Assembly: GCA_910578185.1 (NCBI GenBank)
Contig: CAJTPN010000014.1
Span: 1-64,000 of the forward strand
Source: an uncultured Acetatifactor sp.
Lineage (GTDB): Bacteria > Bacillota > Clostridia > Lachnospirales > Lachnospiraceae
Reading direction: 5' to 3'
DNA: 64,000 nucleotides
Notes under the pieces: model-generated
Told to the model about the DNA's origin: nothing
What the model saw: only the letters and a program-made list of their open reading frames with translations
Databases searched by the model: none
In this document: positions 8,801 to 17,982 of the stretch, piece after piece
How positions within the stretch are numbered: position 1 is the stretch's first letter
Layout of the letters: each line of letters begins with the position of its first letter
Program-made: the position numbers and the translations under genes

Positions 8801-11030
8801 GACGGATTTCCCTACGGAAGTTTATGCTCTGATGAGCAATGGCGGCATTGACAAGGTGAAAGTAGGACAATGGAATCCTGTTCGCGCGTTTAATGCAGAG
8901 GAAGAGGGAATTTATGTATACGGCGCCAATGTGGCAGCGGAGGACGGCGTGTACAATATTATCAGGGATCAGATTACACCCAACGAAAATCCGGCGGATC
9001 CCAGCGCTCAGAGGGCGGATTATGTATATGATGTGTACTATCGTGTAAGTTATTTTAAGAGTAATGACAGCTATAACGCATATCAGCGTTCCATGGAATA
9101 TCTTGACAGGGGCGTGTATGCGATTGAATCCGATAACGGTGTGTTTGTGTCATGGAGGCTTCTTGTAACGGAGTATGGAGAGGACATTTCCTTCGATGTG
9201 TATCGCAACGGACAGAAGGTAAATACGGAAGCCATTACGGACAGAACTAACTTTATGGATGCCTCCGGTAAGGCAGGGGATGTGTATACCGTTGCAAAGA
9301 TCCAGGGCGGTATGATGTATGAGAGCGAAGAGGTAAAGGCAACCGCAGAGAATTATAAGAGCATTCCGGTTCAGAAGCCTGCGCCTCAGCCGACAAAGGA
9401 CGGCGCTTTAGCAGGATATACCTTAAATGATGCCGGAGCGGCGGATGTGGACGGAGACGGTGAGTACGAGATTATTGTGAAGTGGTATCCGGATAATGCT
9501 TTTGACTCCGGTGCTGCCGTTGCACCTTCTTCACCTACCATATTTGATGTTTATAAGATGGACGGTACGCCTCTCTGGAGATTGAATCTTGGATTGGAGT
9601 TGCCTTCCGGTGCTCACTTCAACCAGTTTATGTTCTATGATCTAAATGAGGACGGCAAAGCTGAATTGTTTATCAAGACTTCCGACGGCTCTGTTACCTA
9701 CAGGCCCAATGCGAACGGTCTGTTTGACATGAATGATGAGAGCACCATTGTTTCCTATATCGGAGACAGAAATGTAGTACCCGGAACGAACGTAAACGGT
9801 AACGGTCATGTGAATTCCCGTTCCAATGAGTATGTTACGGTATTTAACGGTTTGACCGGTGAAGAGATTGACACGATTCCTTATGTTAACACCACCGGGG
9901 AATTTACGGATTGGGGTACCACAAGCAGCGGAGGCAACGATGGCGGAAACCGTTCTGCTCGTTACAATATTGCCCTTGCCTATCTGCCAAAGGCGGAAGG
10001 AAGCACGGAGACCATTCCTGCGGTGCTTTTGAACAGGGGTTATTATGCAAAGACCACCATCGCCGCATATACGCTGCGCGACGGCAAGCTGCAGCTGGAG
10101 TGGAATTTCTATACGGAATCGGGAACAGAGACTGCTTCAAAGGGAAATCATAACGTATCCACCGGAGATATCGACAAGGACGGATTTGATGAGATCGTGA
10201 TTGGTGCGATGGCAGTGGATCATGACGGAACAGTTTTATGGGTAAAGAACGGCAAGGACGGACAGGACTTTGCAGGACACGCGGATGCAATCCACCTTGC
10301 GGCAATGAACCCGGACAACAACGATCTGTATGTGTTTGTGCCTGCGGAGGAGCAGAATGCAACAGTGAATCATTCCCTGACCAACGCGGCTACGGGTGCG
10401 CGGCTCAATGGCTCATACTTTACCAGGAAGGACGTAGGGCGCGCCATGGCGGCAAATATTACGCCGCGTCCCGGCTATGAATATTGGTCTGCGGCTACAA
10501 ACAGTGGTATTTATGGATTTGACGGTAGTGTGATCTCTACAACAAAGCCTGTATCTATGAACTGGGCATTGTATTGGGACGGCGATCTGCTCAGCGAGCT
10601 TGGTGACGGAATCGCTACGGATGACGATTGGGCGATTACCAAGTATGATTGGGTAAATAACCAAATGGACACGATCGCAGTTTTGGAAGGAACTAAGACC
10701 AATAACTCTACAAAGAAAACGCCCAGTCTTACCGCCGACTTGTTTGGGGACTGGCGTGAAGAAGTTGTGATGAGAAATGAAGACGATACAGAGCTTCGCA
10801 TTTATATGACTACCGAAGAGACGGAATATATGATTTATACGCTGATGCATGATCCAGTTTACCGTAATACCGTGGCAAATCAGAATACGGCATATAACCA
10901 GCCGCCTCACATTGGCTTCTATCTGGGAGCGGATAACGAGGATACTGTATTGTCAATGGGACTGCCTACGGCAAATGTGCGATATACGGTAGATTTACAG
11001 GAAGAGGGCAAGCCGCTTTCCACACCGTAA
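5823..11030 (+). CDS. Secreted multidomain rhamnogalacturonan lyase (PL11-like)
   Basis: A 1735-residue exported polysaccharide lyase. ATG 5823 follows GAGGGAGACAAGAA and starts a signal peptide (MVNKSVLSVLVSLGMLMTSL). Order: two nearly identical modules of about 195 residues, probably beta-sandwich carbohydrate-binding; two Ig-like (Big_4-type) units with the shared phrase NGYQHP; another sandwich-like module; further Ig-like units; then from about residue 1090 the catalytic beta-propeller beginning YLDRGVYAI, with acidic Ca-site-like loops such as DVDGDGEYE, DLNEDGKAE and DIDKDGFDE. That start and loop pattern are typical of PL11 enzymes, which cleave the rhamnogalacturonan I backbone of pectin by beta-elimination. 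No sortase motif or SLH domain is visible, so attachment to the cell is uncertain. It is transcribed alone between its own promoter and terminator. Confidence 0.87.
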   Translation: MVNKSVLSVLVSLGMLMTSLPFGGGVGGSSAGGVPAVEAGGSSLVELDESVPQSGVTIQYDFENDASAIWGMTGTLVSEGKLSVDEGENGNHYLHIHGERCSKRAAVKTFEVKEMSSAKISYDFYPGALTSDSQGGRPGVRLYDGDTEVVSVYVGEMRADANKNRDNDYYWYSVYGSEITKSGKKIDIGAWTKVEINVDFEQYTAEIIVGGESIATVNINEAVTKIDQLRLDMAGTVDAGRTYVPDLGLDNFYLEYIPAAEKTEGLTEDFEGDASAIWGMTGTLVSEGKLSVDEGENGNHYLHIHGERCSKRTAVKTFEVKEMSSAKISYDFYPGALTSDSQGGRPGVRLYDGDTEVVSVYVGEMRADANKNRDNDYYWYSVYGSEITKSGKKIDIGAWTKVEINVDFEQYTAEIIVGGESIATVNINEAVTKIDQLRLDMAGTVDAGRTYVPDLGLDNFSMEWVVSSSVSDNLNVKSVGELSAVTVTKDQYVNGYQHPQTVNATLSNGETMELTVNQDSWTSNANIDVNEMGIYTWTADLVLPENVKNPLGLKVSYVMDYRSDFLDSDMNSIAALAPVNLTKQEWENGYQHPAEVTATLVDGSTITVTINQETWSSEPAFDVTKKAAYIWTAELVAVDGNRNHRNLKATYQMNYAGEYVSDHDYENDFTFEIWKSEPWGKGMDSNSGSGGFELTQKIEDSGNAYMFASVNGGGDRGSRLDLTTQIIKGSEITFDWMPVTCDSTANGQVMFVSPNEWHPYFVLRFDKDYNISAYTENPLGACSTTQKPFEGSIGAANPIVTGLGGQNKWFTVSLRFDYLKHQADFTITEKDNPSNSFTKTGIPIEAEANGIRSMVVHMNKISGKPTVAMGLDNIIVDYVTFGPTEVVSVKKIANVKVAKSQFESFEFPVEATVGLGDGTSIQVPVGQWTATPDFDLATSQEGDYVWTAPLVLDGLTNVYGLSPSFTMTYTLLPFPTYLYNPNTLELSFGEALPTDFPTEVYALMSNGGIDKVKVGQWNPVRAFNAEEEGIYVYGANVAAEDGVYNIIRDQITPNENPADPSAQRADYVYDVYYRVSYFKSNDSYNAYQRSMEYLDRGVYAIESDNGVFVSWRLLVTEYGEDISFDVYRNGQKVNTEAITDRTNFMDASGKAGDVYTVAKIQGGMMYESEEVKATAENYKSIPVQKPAPQPTKDGALAGYTLNDAGAADVDGDGEYEIIVKWYPDNAFDSGAAVAPSSPTIFDVYKMDGTPLWRLNLGLELPSGAHFNQFMFYDLNEDGKAELFIKTSDGSVTYRPNANGLFDMNDESTIVSYIGDRNVVPGTNVNGNGHVNSRSNEYVTVFNGLTGEEIDTIPYVNTTGEFTDWGTTSSGGNDGGNRSARYNIALAYLPKAEGSTETIPAVLLNRGYYAKTTIAAYTLRDGKLQLEWNFYTESGTETASKGNHNVSTGDIDKDGFDEIVIGAMAVDHDGTVLWVKNGKDGQDFAGHADAIHLAAMNPDNNDLYVFVPAEEQNATVNHSLTNAATGARLNGSYFTRKDVGRAMAANITPRPGYEYWSAATNSGIYGFDGSVISTTKPVSMNWALYWDGDLLSELGDGIATDDDWAITKYDWVNNQMDTIAVLEGTKTNNSTKKTPSLTADLFGDWREEVVMRNEDDTELRIYMTTEETEYMIYTLMHDPVYRNTVANQNTAYNQPPHIGFYLGADNEDTVLSMGLPTANVRYTVDLQEEGKPLSTP
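6003..7203 (+). repeat. Near-identical 624-bp tandem duplication in the lyase gene
   Basis: The segment from about 6003-6580 recurs at about 6627-7203 with an offset of 624 bp (208 codons) and only scattered differences, mostly synonymous (for example CTCGGACTG versus CTTGGATTG). The near identity even at silent sites indicates a recent duplication or gene conversion. Confidence 0.95.
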
Positions 11031-11080
11031 TCGGAGTGTGTATGGACGATCAGCATTGATACTGACATAATTCTTTTGAT

Positions 11081-11119
11081 GATCCCCGCCGGTCTGTAAT
11101 CCGGTGGGGATCGTTTTTT
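11081..11119 (+). terminator. Intrinsic terminator after the lyase gene
   Basis: 12-bp stem GATCCCCGCCGG / CCGGTGGGGATC with one G-U pair, 8-nt loop, followed by G and six T. Confidence 0.92.
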
Positions 11120-11402
11120 GCCTTCAGTGCAGCGTCCGTAATGAGGGCTGCGTTGTCAAGGAGCCATGTGGGGGAGACTTCATTTTGTTGTCATATATCT
11201 GGCAACGTGTCTTTGGCTGGAGGAGGTATGTTACCTGAAATGGAGGGATGTGATGGCCGTTTTGTGGCATGGAAGCCTGAAGAGGCGTGGCATGATTGAC
11301 AGACCAGGCAAAAACTGTTACGATAAATCCGTTTGGAAAAGGAGTATAAGGCGTGGTGTTCCTTAGATAAAATACTGCATAACAATAGAAAGGGAAACGG
11401 GA
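11120..11402 (+). other. Intergenic region upstream of the MATE exporter
   Basis: It contains the promoter at 11296-11324 and otherwise no gene I can support. A 66-codon frame at 11166-11366 runs across that promoter and lacks a ribosome site. Confidence 0.5.
11296..11324 (+). promoter_or_regulatory. Promoter of the MATE exporter gene
   Basis: TTGACA (11296-11301), 17-bp spacer, TACGAT (11319-11324); leader about 70 nt. Confidence 0.6.
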
Positions 11403-12755
11403 ATGAACAGAGATATGACAAAAGGACCGGCAATGAAATCCATGCTGTATTTTGCCGTCCCTATGATAATGGGAAATCTGCTGCAGCAGTGCTATAATAT
11501 AGCCGATACACTGATCGTGGGAAAGGTTCTGGGGCCAAATGCGCTGGCTGCGGTAGGGTCTTCCTTTACCCTTATGACGTTTCTAACTTCGATCATATTG
11601 GGATTATGTATGGGCAGCGGGGCCTTTTTCTCGATTCGGTTCGGAGAGCGGGATGAGAAGGGATTGAAGGAGGGGATTTGCGCCTCGTTTGTTTTGATCC
11701 TGTTTTTGAGTATTTTGTTGAATATCGTATCGTTTCTTGTTTTGGACTACATAGAAGAATTTATGAAGGTGCCGGAAACAGTGTGGGGAGATATGCGTAG
11801 CTATCTTCAGGTTATTTTTTGCGGGATATTGGCTACGTTTCTTTATAATTACTTTGCATCCCTGCTTCGGGCGGTTGGAAATTCCGTGGTTCCTTTGGTG
11901 TTTCTGGCTTTTTCCGCCATCTTGAATATAGGGCTGGATTTATGGTTTGTGATGGGTTTGCACTGGGGAGCGGCAGGTGCGGCGGGGGCTACCGTGATTG
12001 CGCAATATGTGTCGGGGGTGGGAATCGCAGTTTATTCCCGAATATGCGTTCCAAGCCTGAAAATCAGCTCAGGTGAGCGCCGGATTCGCTGGAAGTGTAT
12101 GCGGGAGATTGCCGGGTTTTCCGTGCTGACCTGTGTGCAGCAATCGGTTATGAACTTGGGAATTCTGCTGGTACAGGGGGTGGTTAACAGCTTTGGCACC
12201 GTGGTTATGGCGGCGTTTGCGGCGGCGGTGAAAATTGATGCGTTTGCTTATATGCCGGTACAGGATTTCGGCAATGCCTTTTCCACGTTTATCGCCCAGA
12301 ATTATGGAGCGAAAAAAGAAGAACGGATACGTTCCGGGTTCAGGGGAGCAGTTTTTTTATCCATATTGTTCTGCCTGATCGTATCGGCGTCCGTCTGGAT
12401 TTTTGCCCGTCCGCTGATGCTTTTGTTTGTGAATGCCGAGGAGACCGAGATCATAGCGGAAGGGGTCAGATACTTGCGGATTGAGGGGACGTTCTATTGC
12501 GGGATAGGCTGCCTGTTCTTGCTCTACGGACTATACCGGGCGCTGGGAAAGCCCGGTATGTCTGTGGTGCTGACCGTATTTTCCCTGGGAACAAGGGTGG
12601 TGTTGGCAAATGTTCTTTCCGCGGTACCTGTGATAGGAGTGGCCGGAATCTGGTGGGCGGTGCCGATTGGGTGGCTGTTGGCGGATATTGCGGGTTTTGG
12701 TTATTACTTTATGCAGAGAAGGAGGCTGCTTTGTTTCGGCGAAAAGGGTTGTTAG
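11403..12755 (+). CDS. MATE-family multidrug/cation antiporter
   Basis: A 450-residue integral membrane protein with about twelve hydrophobic helices. The N-terminus (MTKGPAMKSMLYFAVPMIMG, then NLLQQCYNIADTLIVGK) is characteristic of clostridial MATE exporters, which expel drugs or metabolites using H+ or Na+ gradients. The two halves show the expected pseudo-repeat, including YNYFASLLRAVGNSVVPL and GLYRALGKPGMSVV. The start has AAAGGGAAACGGGA immediately upstream. The substrate cannot be read from sequence. The next gene has its own promoter. Confidence 0.88.
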   Translation: MNRDMTKGPAMKSMLYFAVPMIMGNLLQQCYNIADTLIVGKVLGPNALAAVGSSFTLMTFLTSIILGLCMGSGAFFSIRFGERDEKGLKEGICASFVLILFLSILLNIVSFLVLDYIEEFMKVPETVWGDMRSYLQVIFCGILATFLYNYFASLLRAVGNSVVPLVFLAFSAILNIGLDLWFVMGLHWGAAGAAGATVIAQYVSGVGIAVYSRICVPSLKISSGERRIRWKCMREIAGFSVLTCVQQSVMNLGILLVQGVVNSFGTVVMAAFAAAVKIDAFAYMPVQDFGNAFSTFIAQNYGAKKEERIRSGFRGAVFLSILFCLIVSASVWIFARPLMLLFVNAEETEIIAEGVRYLRIEGTFYCGIGCLFLLYGLYRALGKPGMSVVLTVFSLGTRVVLANVLSAVPVIGVAGIWWAVPIGWLLADIAGFGYYFMQRRRLLCFGEKGC

Positions 12756-12862
12756 CGTTGCCTTCAAATACAGAAGGCAGATCATAGTGTCAGCAGCCGT
12801 TAGGGCAGGTCGCGGAGCGGTTACGGGGTCGGTCATTTCATGGGAGATAAAAATTCAAAATG

Positions 12863-12891
12863 TTGACATGTCTGCGGTCTCTTGTTACAAT
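12863..12891 (+). promoter_or_regulatory. Promoter of the hybrid histidine kinase gene
   Basis: TTGACA (12863-12868), 17-bp spacer, TACAAT (12886-12891). It lies inside the longest open frame, which shows that translation must start downstream at ATG 12932. Confidence 0.8.
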
Positions 12892-12931
12892 AGGAATAAG
12901 GTGGATTATCATAATATGGGAGGAAGCAGGT

Positions 12932-15900
12932 ATGTATCATTGCCATGTTCAATTCTATTTGACAGGAAAAAAAAGCAGGGCGTTTGAGATCATAAAGGAG
13001 ATTGCGCCGTTAGAATATTTTACACATACGTTTACGGAGAGCGTCAGCCCTGAGGAAGCAATGACGGCATCGGCAGATGTTGTAATCGTCAACATGGAAG
13101 GCCTGGAGGTAAAAGAGACGCTGGAGGCTTTGGTTCGGGATAAGGCAGGAGACACGGAGCTGATTCTTCTGGTGGATCGGAGTCAGGTGGATCTGCTGGC
13201 GGACTATATGCAGGAAGTGAAAGACATATGGGTGATGCCAATGTCTGATCATGAGACGAAATTCAGGTTCTCAAGATGGCAGCAGGATTGCAGGACGCAG
13301 AAGGATCACTGGCAGACCAGTCAATATCTGGAGTCCGCAATCAACAGTATTCCCAACCTTGTATGGTATAAGGATAAGGACGGAGTCCATGAGAAGGTGA
13401 ACGACAGTTTCTGTAAGACGGTCAACAAGACGAAGGCACAGGTGCAGGGAAGCAGACATGCCTATATTTGGGATGTGGAGCAGGATGATCCTGCCTGCAT
13501 AGAATCCGAGAGGGAGGTTATGACCACAGGAAAAACCTGTGTCTCGGAGGAGACCGTCATGAGCGGAGAGGGAATCAAGTTACTCACCACATATAAGTCT
13601 CCGCTGTATGATTGGGACGGCAGCGTGATGGGAACTGTGGGAGTGGCTATTGACGTGACTCAGGAGAGGGCTTATGAGCAGGAGATTATCAGTAAGAATC
13701 ATACCCTGGAGACCATTTTTACAGCGTTGGACTGCGGCGTTATGTGCCATACGGCGGACGGTTCCCGAATTGTCAGTGTAAACAAGGCGGCCCTCAGAAT
13801 TTTGGGATACGACTCTATGGAAGAATTATTGGCGGAAGGCTTTGATATGGTTGCGGCGTCTATTTTGGAGGAGGATAGGGAACGGCTGCGGGAGAGTATT
13901 CGCGGATTGAAAAATGAGGGCGACAGTATCAGTTTGGAATACCGGGTGCGGCATAAAGACGGCGAGATTCTGCATGTGATGGGGAATGTGAAGGCCCTGA
14001 TGGAGAACGGAGAACTGATCTATCAGCGTTTCCTTTTGGACTGCACCGCGCAGAAGCTGGAAGAGGACAGGAACAGAAGAGAACAGCAGGAATTAATACA
14101 GGCCCTGGGCATTGACTACAATCTTGTCTGCTTTTTTGACCTTCAGACAGGCCATGGAAGAGGGCTGAGAAATGCCGACGGAAAAGGTCAGATGCTGGAT
14201 ATTGCTTTCAGCGGCGAAATTTCGCTGAAAGAATGCATGGAGCTCTATATACATAAATATGTCCATGAGGATGACAGGGAGATGGTGCGTCAGGCCACTT
14301 CTCTGGAAAAGCTGCAGGAAGAACTGGCTGAAAAAAGACTATATTATGTAAATTTCCGTATTTGTGTCAACGATAGAGTGTTGTATTTCCAGATGAAGGC
14401 CGTGAAGGCCGGAACGGGAGAGGGAAACGTTGGCGTGGTGCTTGGATTCCGCAGTGTGGATGAGGAGACCCGGGACGAAATGGAGAAGAAAAGTCTGTTG
14501 GAGGATGCGCTTTTACAGGCCAACAGGGCAAGCAAAGCCAAGAGTCTGTTCCTTTCCAATATGTCCCATGATATCCGGACGCCCATGAACGCCATAGTAG
14601 GCTTCACGGCCCTGGCTGTTTCTCATATCGACAATAAGGAGCAGGTGAAGGAGTATCTGGGAAAGATTATGACATCAGGCAATCATTTGCTGAGTCTGAT
14701 CAACGATGTGCTGGATATGAGCCGGATTGAAAGCGGAAAGATGCAGCTGGATGAAAAGCCTTGCAGTCTGCCGGATATTCTGCACGGCCTGAAAAATATT
14801 CTGCAGGCGGATATCAATGCAAAACAGTTGGAACTCTACATTGATGCCGTTGATGTGCTGGATGAGGATATTATCTGTGATAAGCTGCGGCTGAATCAGG
14901 TTCTTTTGAATTTGTTGAGCAACGCCGTGAAATATACGGCGGCTGGGGGGATTATCAGTCTGCGGATCATTGAGAAACCAAGGGCTACAGTGGACTGTGC
15001 AACTTATGAGTTCCATATCAAAGACACGGGCATCGGTATGAGTGATGAATTTGTGGCTCATATTTTTGAACCCTTTGAGCGGGAGCGGACCAGTACCATC
15101 AGCGGAATTCAGGGAACCGGCCTGGGGATGGCGATCACAAAAAATATCGTGGATATGATGAACGGCACCATAGAGGTAAAGAGCCAGCAGGATGTGGGTA
15201 CGGAAGTATTGGTATCCTTTACGTTCAGATTGCATTCTGTCCGCAGGGAACCTCAGGAAATACCGGAACTGAATAATTGCAGGGCGCTGGTGGTGGATGA
15301 CGACTACAATACCTGTGACAGTGTGTCTTATATGCTGCAGCAAATGGGAATGCGGGCAGAGTGGACATTGTCGGGAAAGGAAGCGGTGCTGCGTACCCAT
15401 CAGGCAATTACCCGGGGGGATGAGTACGGCGTTTATATCATTGACTGGCTTCTGCCGGATATGAACGGCGTGGAGGTTGCTAGGAGGATCAGGAAGGAAA
15501 CAGGTGGAAATGCCCCCATCATTGTGCTGTCGGCTTATGACTGGTCCGATATTGAGGGAGAGGCCAGAGAGGCCGGCGTTACCGCATTTTGCAGTAAACC
15601 CTTGTTTATGTCGGAGCTGAGAAGCTGTCTGCGTTCCATTGTGAGTACGGAGGAAGAAACCGAGCGCGAGAGGGATCATGTGGTGGTGAATGCGCATTCG
15701 GGGCGGATTTTGCTGGCGGAGGATGTGGAGCTGAATCAGGAAATTGCCGTAGCCATATTGGAAGATGCAGGATTCACTGCGGAGGTTGCGGGAAACGGTA
15801 AGATTGCGGTGGAGATGTTGGAAAAGTCACAGCCAGGGTATTACCAGGTGGTGCTGATGGATGTACAGATGCCGGTAATGAACGGCTATGAGGCCACTAG

Positions 15901-16078
15901 GGCAATCCGTGGCCTGAGGAATCAAAAGCTGGCTTCCATACCCATTATCGCCATGACGGCAAATGCATTTGAAGAAGATAAACAGGAGGCCTTGCGGAGC
16001 GGTATGAACGGTCATATATCAAAACCCATAGATATTGATAATTTATTGGGAGCGCTGAACAAGGCATTGGGTTATTAG
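12932..16078 (+). CDS. Hybrid sensor histidine kinase with PAS domains and two receiver domains
   Basis: A 1048-residue soluble hybrid kinase. ATG 12932 has GGGAGG 8 nt upstream. The first 110 residues form an alpha/beta region resembling a degenerate receiver. Two or three PAS-type sensor domains follow (for example NLVWYKDKDG and a second beginning TIFTALDCGV). HisKA has phospho-acceptor His546 (NMSHDIRTP); the ATPase domain shows NLLSNAVKYT, DTGIGM and GTGLGMAITKNI. Receiver 1 has acidic pocket VVDDD and Asp838 (IIDW); receiver 2 has LLAEDVELN and Asp977 (LMDVQMPVMNG). No membrane helices are seen, so it should sense a cytoplasmic signal. The gene downstream is a c-di-GMP phosphodiesterase on the same strand, 68 bp away, suggesting a shared pathway. 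Confidence 0.92.
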   Translation: MYHCHVQFYLTGKKSRAFEIIKEIAPLEYFTHTFTESVSPEEAMTASADVVIVNMEGLEVKETLEALVRDKAGDTELILLVDRSQVDLLADYMQEVKDIWVMPMSDHETKFRFSRWQQDCRTQKDHWQTSQYLESAINSIPNLVWYKDKDGVHEKVNDSFCKTVNKTKAQVQGSRHAYIWDVEQDDPACIESEREVMTTGKTCVSEETVMSGEGIKLLTTYKSPLYDWDGSVMGTVGVAIDVTQERAYEQEIISKNHTLETIFTALDCGVMCHTADGSRIVSVNKAALRILGYDSMEELLAEGFDMVAASILEEDRERLRESIRGLKNEGDSISLEYRVRHKDGEILHVMGNVKALMENGELIYQRFLLDCTAQKLEEDRNRREQQELIQALGIDYNLVCFFDLQTGHGRGLRNADGKGQMLDIAFSGEISLKECMELYIHKYVHEDDREMVRQATSLEKLQEELAEKRLYYVNFRICVNDRVLYFQMKAVKAGTGEGNVGVVLGFRSVDEETRDEMEKKSLLEDALLQANRASKAKSLFLSNMSHDIRTPMNAIVGFTALAVSHIDNKEQVKEYLGKIMTSGNHLLSLINDVLDMSRIESGKMQLDEKPCSLPDILHGLKNILQADINAKQLELYIDAVDVLDEDIICDKLRLNQVLLNLLSNAVKYTAAGGIISLRIIEKPRATVDCATYEFHIKDTGIGMSDEFVAHIFEPFERERTSTISGIQGTGLGMAITKNIVDMMNGTIEVKSQQDVGTEVLVSFTFRLHSVRREPQEIPELNNCRALVVDDDYNTCDSVSYMLQQMGMRAEWTLSGKEAVLRTHQAITRGDEYGVYIIDWLLPDMNGVEVARRIRKETGGNAPIIVLSAYDWSDIEGEAREAGVTAFCSKPLFMSELRSCLRSIVSTEEETERERDHVVVNAHSGRILLAEDVELNQEIAVAILEDAGFTAEVAGNGKIAVEMLEKSQPGYYQVVLMDVQMPVMNGYEATRAIRGLRNQKLASIPIIAMTANAFEEDKQEALRSGMNGHISKPIDIDNLLGALNKALGY

Positions 16079-16146
16079 GCCGTTCACGAAAGGGAAGGAA
16101 AAACGGCAGGCTTAAAGGCCGGTGGATTGGAAATGGGGGAATCCAT

Positions 16147-17925
16147 ATGACGCATAAGGAAAAGGCAAATCAGCTTTTACATCAACAATATCATTGTTCA
16201 CAGGCACTTTTTGGGGCATTTGCGGAGGATTTTGGGCTGGATTTAAAGACTGCGTTCAAGATCAGCACATGCTTTGGCGGAGGAATGCGTCAGGGCGGGA
16301 TCTGTGGTTGTATCACGGCATCCTTGCTGGTATTGGGGATGGCATTGGGCTTCTATGATTCCCAGGACAGACAGCTTGAGGTACACGGCAATCAGAAGAC
16401 AGACGAGTTTTTACAGCGTTTTACGGAAAGTATGGGCGGAAAGGTTAACTGCCGGGAGATTCTTGGGCAGGATATTTCCAAACCGGAAGGAATGGCGGCG
16501 ATCCGTCAAAACGGACTCATTTTGCAAAGATGCCCCAAGGCAATGACTACAAGCATTGAGATTCTGGAGGATTTGCTCAAGGACCACTTAAAGTATGTGG
16601 CGGAGACCAATATGGGACTGGAGGATCTTCCCCAGAACACCGAGCTGCAAAATCTCCTGAAAAATATTGGAAAACTGCGGCAGTTTAGAAGGCGTGTGAA
16701 CCAGCTTTTGTTTTCATCCGCTAAAGAGATAGCCTTTATTCAGTTTGATATCAGAAAATTTAAGATTGTCAATGATTTGTACGGTGAAAAATTCGGAGAT
16801 GAAATATTGGCTTTTGTCGCTGACGAGCTGGAGAAAATTTGTGGTGAGAGACAGTTCTTCATCAATCTGCGCAGTGATGTTTTCATGGTGGTGACGGAGT
16901 ATGAGCGGGAGGAGGAACTGACGGCTTTTATCCGCAGGCTGGACGCCAGGATCAGTTTATTTAAAAACGTAAAGCTTCAGATGTCTTATGGAGTGTATAC
17001 AGTGGAAGAAAAGGAAATGGAGCTGCGCCAGATGGAGGATCGGGCGGCTATGGCAAGAAAGGCTGCCAAGAAAAACGTATTGTCAAATGTTTTGTTCTAT
17101 AAGGAGCAGTTCAAAGAATCCCTGTACAACAGGAAATTTATTGAAGAAAACATGCAGGCAGCCATCACAGAGCGGCAGTTTGTTATGTATCTGCAGCCCA
17201 AGTACAGCATTGCCAGAAATAAGATGATCGGAGCGGAGGCGTTGATTCGGTGGTGTCATCCGGAACGCGGCATGATATATCCCAATCAGTTTATTCCGGT
17301 CATTGAAGAAAACGGTTTTATCAAAAAGGTGGATTATTATGTTTGGGAGGAAGCCTGTAAGTTTATCAGAAAATGTGAAAAGGCAGGTATTTTGGATTGT
17401 CCGGTTTCCGTAAATGTGTCCAGGGTTCATCTGAGGGATGACGAGTGTATTCGGGTGTTGGATGATCTGATAGGAAAATATGGGATTCCCAGGGAATTGC
17501 TGGAACTGGAGATTACGGAGACGGCGGACGATCAGCAGGTTTGCCTGAAGGCTTTGCAGCTTAAGGAAGAAGGATATACCTTGTTGATGGACGATTTCGG
17601 CAGCGGCTATTCTTCCCTGAACATTCTTTTGGAGACGCCCTTCGATGTGATTAAGCTGGATAAGAAGTTTATTGAAAATATGATGGTGTCAGGCAAGGGA
17701 AGGCTGATTTTGGAACAGGTGGTTTCCATGGCGGATAAGTTGGAGCTTGGGCTTTTGGCGGAAGGCGTGGAGACAGAGGAACAGATTAAGCTGTTGCAGA
17801 GCATTGGATGCGATCAGGTGCAAGGTTATTTTTATGCCAAGCCCATGCCTGAGGAGGCATTTTTTGAGTTATTGACAGAACAGAATTCCAGACTGGAAAA
17901 AACAGTTCATGGCGCTGAAGCGTAG
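16147..17925 (+). CDS. C_GCAxxG_C_C domain fused to degenerate GGDEF and EAL phosphodiesterase
   Basis: A 592-residue fusion. Residues about 5-145 match the C_GCAxxG_C_C putative redox family, with Cys17 (CSQALF), Cys42 before FGGGMRQGG, Cys53 and Cys55 (ICGC), Cys102 and Cys129. Residues about 190-320 are a GGDEF domain whose active motif is RSDVF (242-246), so cyclase activity is unlikely. The C-terminal EAL domain looks intact: EALIRW, ELEITE, MDDFGSGYSS, IKLDK and AEGVET. Inference: c-di-GMP hydrolysis controlled by the Cys-rich domain, perhaps by redox state or a metal centre. ATG 16147 has GGGGGA upstream. It follows the hybrid kinase by 68 bp without a visible terminator. Confidence 0.88.
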   Translation: MTHKEKANQLLHQQYHCSQALFGAFAEDFGLDLKTAFKISTCFGGGMRQGGICGCITASLLVLGMALGFYDSQDRQLEVHGNQKTDEFLQRFTESMGGKVNCREILGQDISKPEGMAAIRQNGLILQRCPKAMTTSIEILEDLLKDHLKYVAETNMGLEDLPQNTELQNLLKNIGKLRQFRRRVNQLLFSSAKEIAFIQFDIRKFKIVNDLYGEKFGDEILAFVADELEKICGERQFFINLRSDVFMVVTEYEREEELTAFIRRLDARISLFKNVKLQMSYGVYTVEEKEMELRQMEDRAAMARKAAKKNVLSNVLFYKEQFKESLYNRKFIEENMQAAITERQFVMYLQPKYSIARNKMIGAEALIRWCHPERGMIYPNQFIPVIEENGFIKKVDYYVWEEACKFIRKCEKAGILDCPVSVNVSRVHLRDDECIRVLDDLIGKYGIPRELLELEITETADDQQVCLKALQLKEEGYTLLMDDFGSGYSSLNILLETPFDVIKLDKKFIENMMVSGKGRLILEQVVSMADKLELGLLAEGVETEEQIKLLQSIGCDQVQGYFYAKPMPEEAFFELLTEQNSRLEKTVHGAEA

Positions 17926-17949
17926 AGGCGGTACCGGAAAAGAAAGATT

Positions 17950-17982
17950 AAAACAGGGAACAGAATATGTTCCCTGTTTTTT
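17950..17982. terminator. Bidirectional terminator between convergent genes
   Basis: 13-bp stem AAAACAGGGAACA / TGTTCCCTGTTTT with 5-nt loop, flanked by T on the plus strand and A on the other side. It serves the phosphodiesterase gene and the opposing DUF4317 gene. Confidence 0.85.

Noticed and set aside
11166..11366. 66-codon frame before the MATE gene
   Set aside because: It spans the MATE promoter and has no ribosome site.
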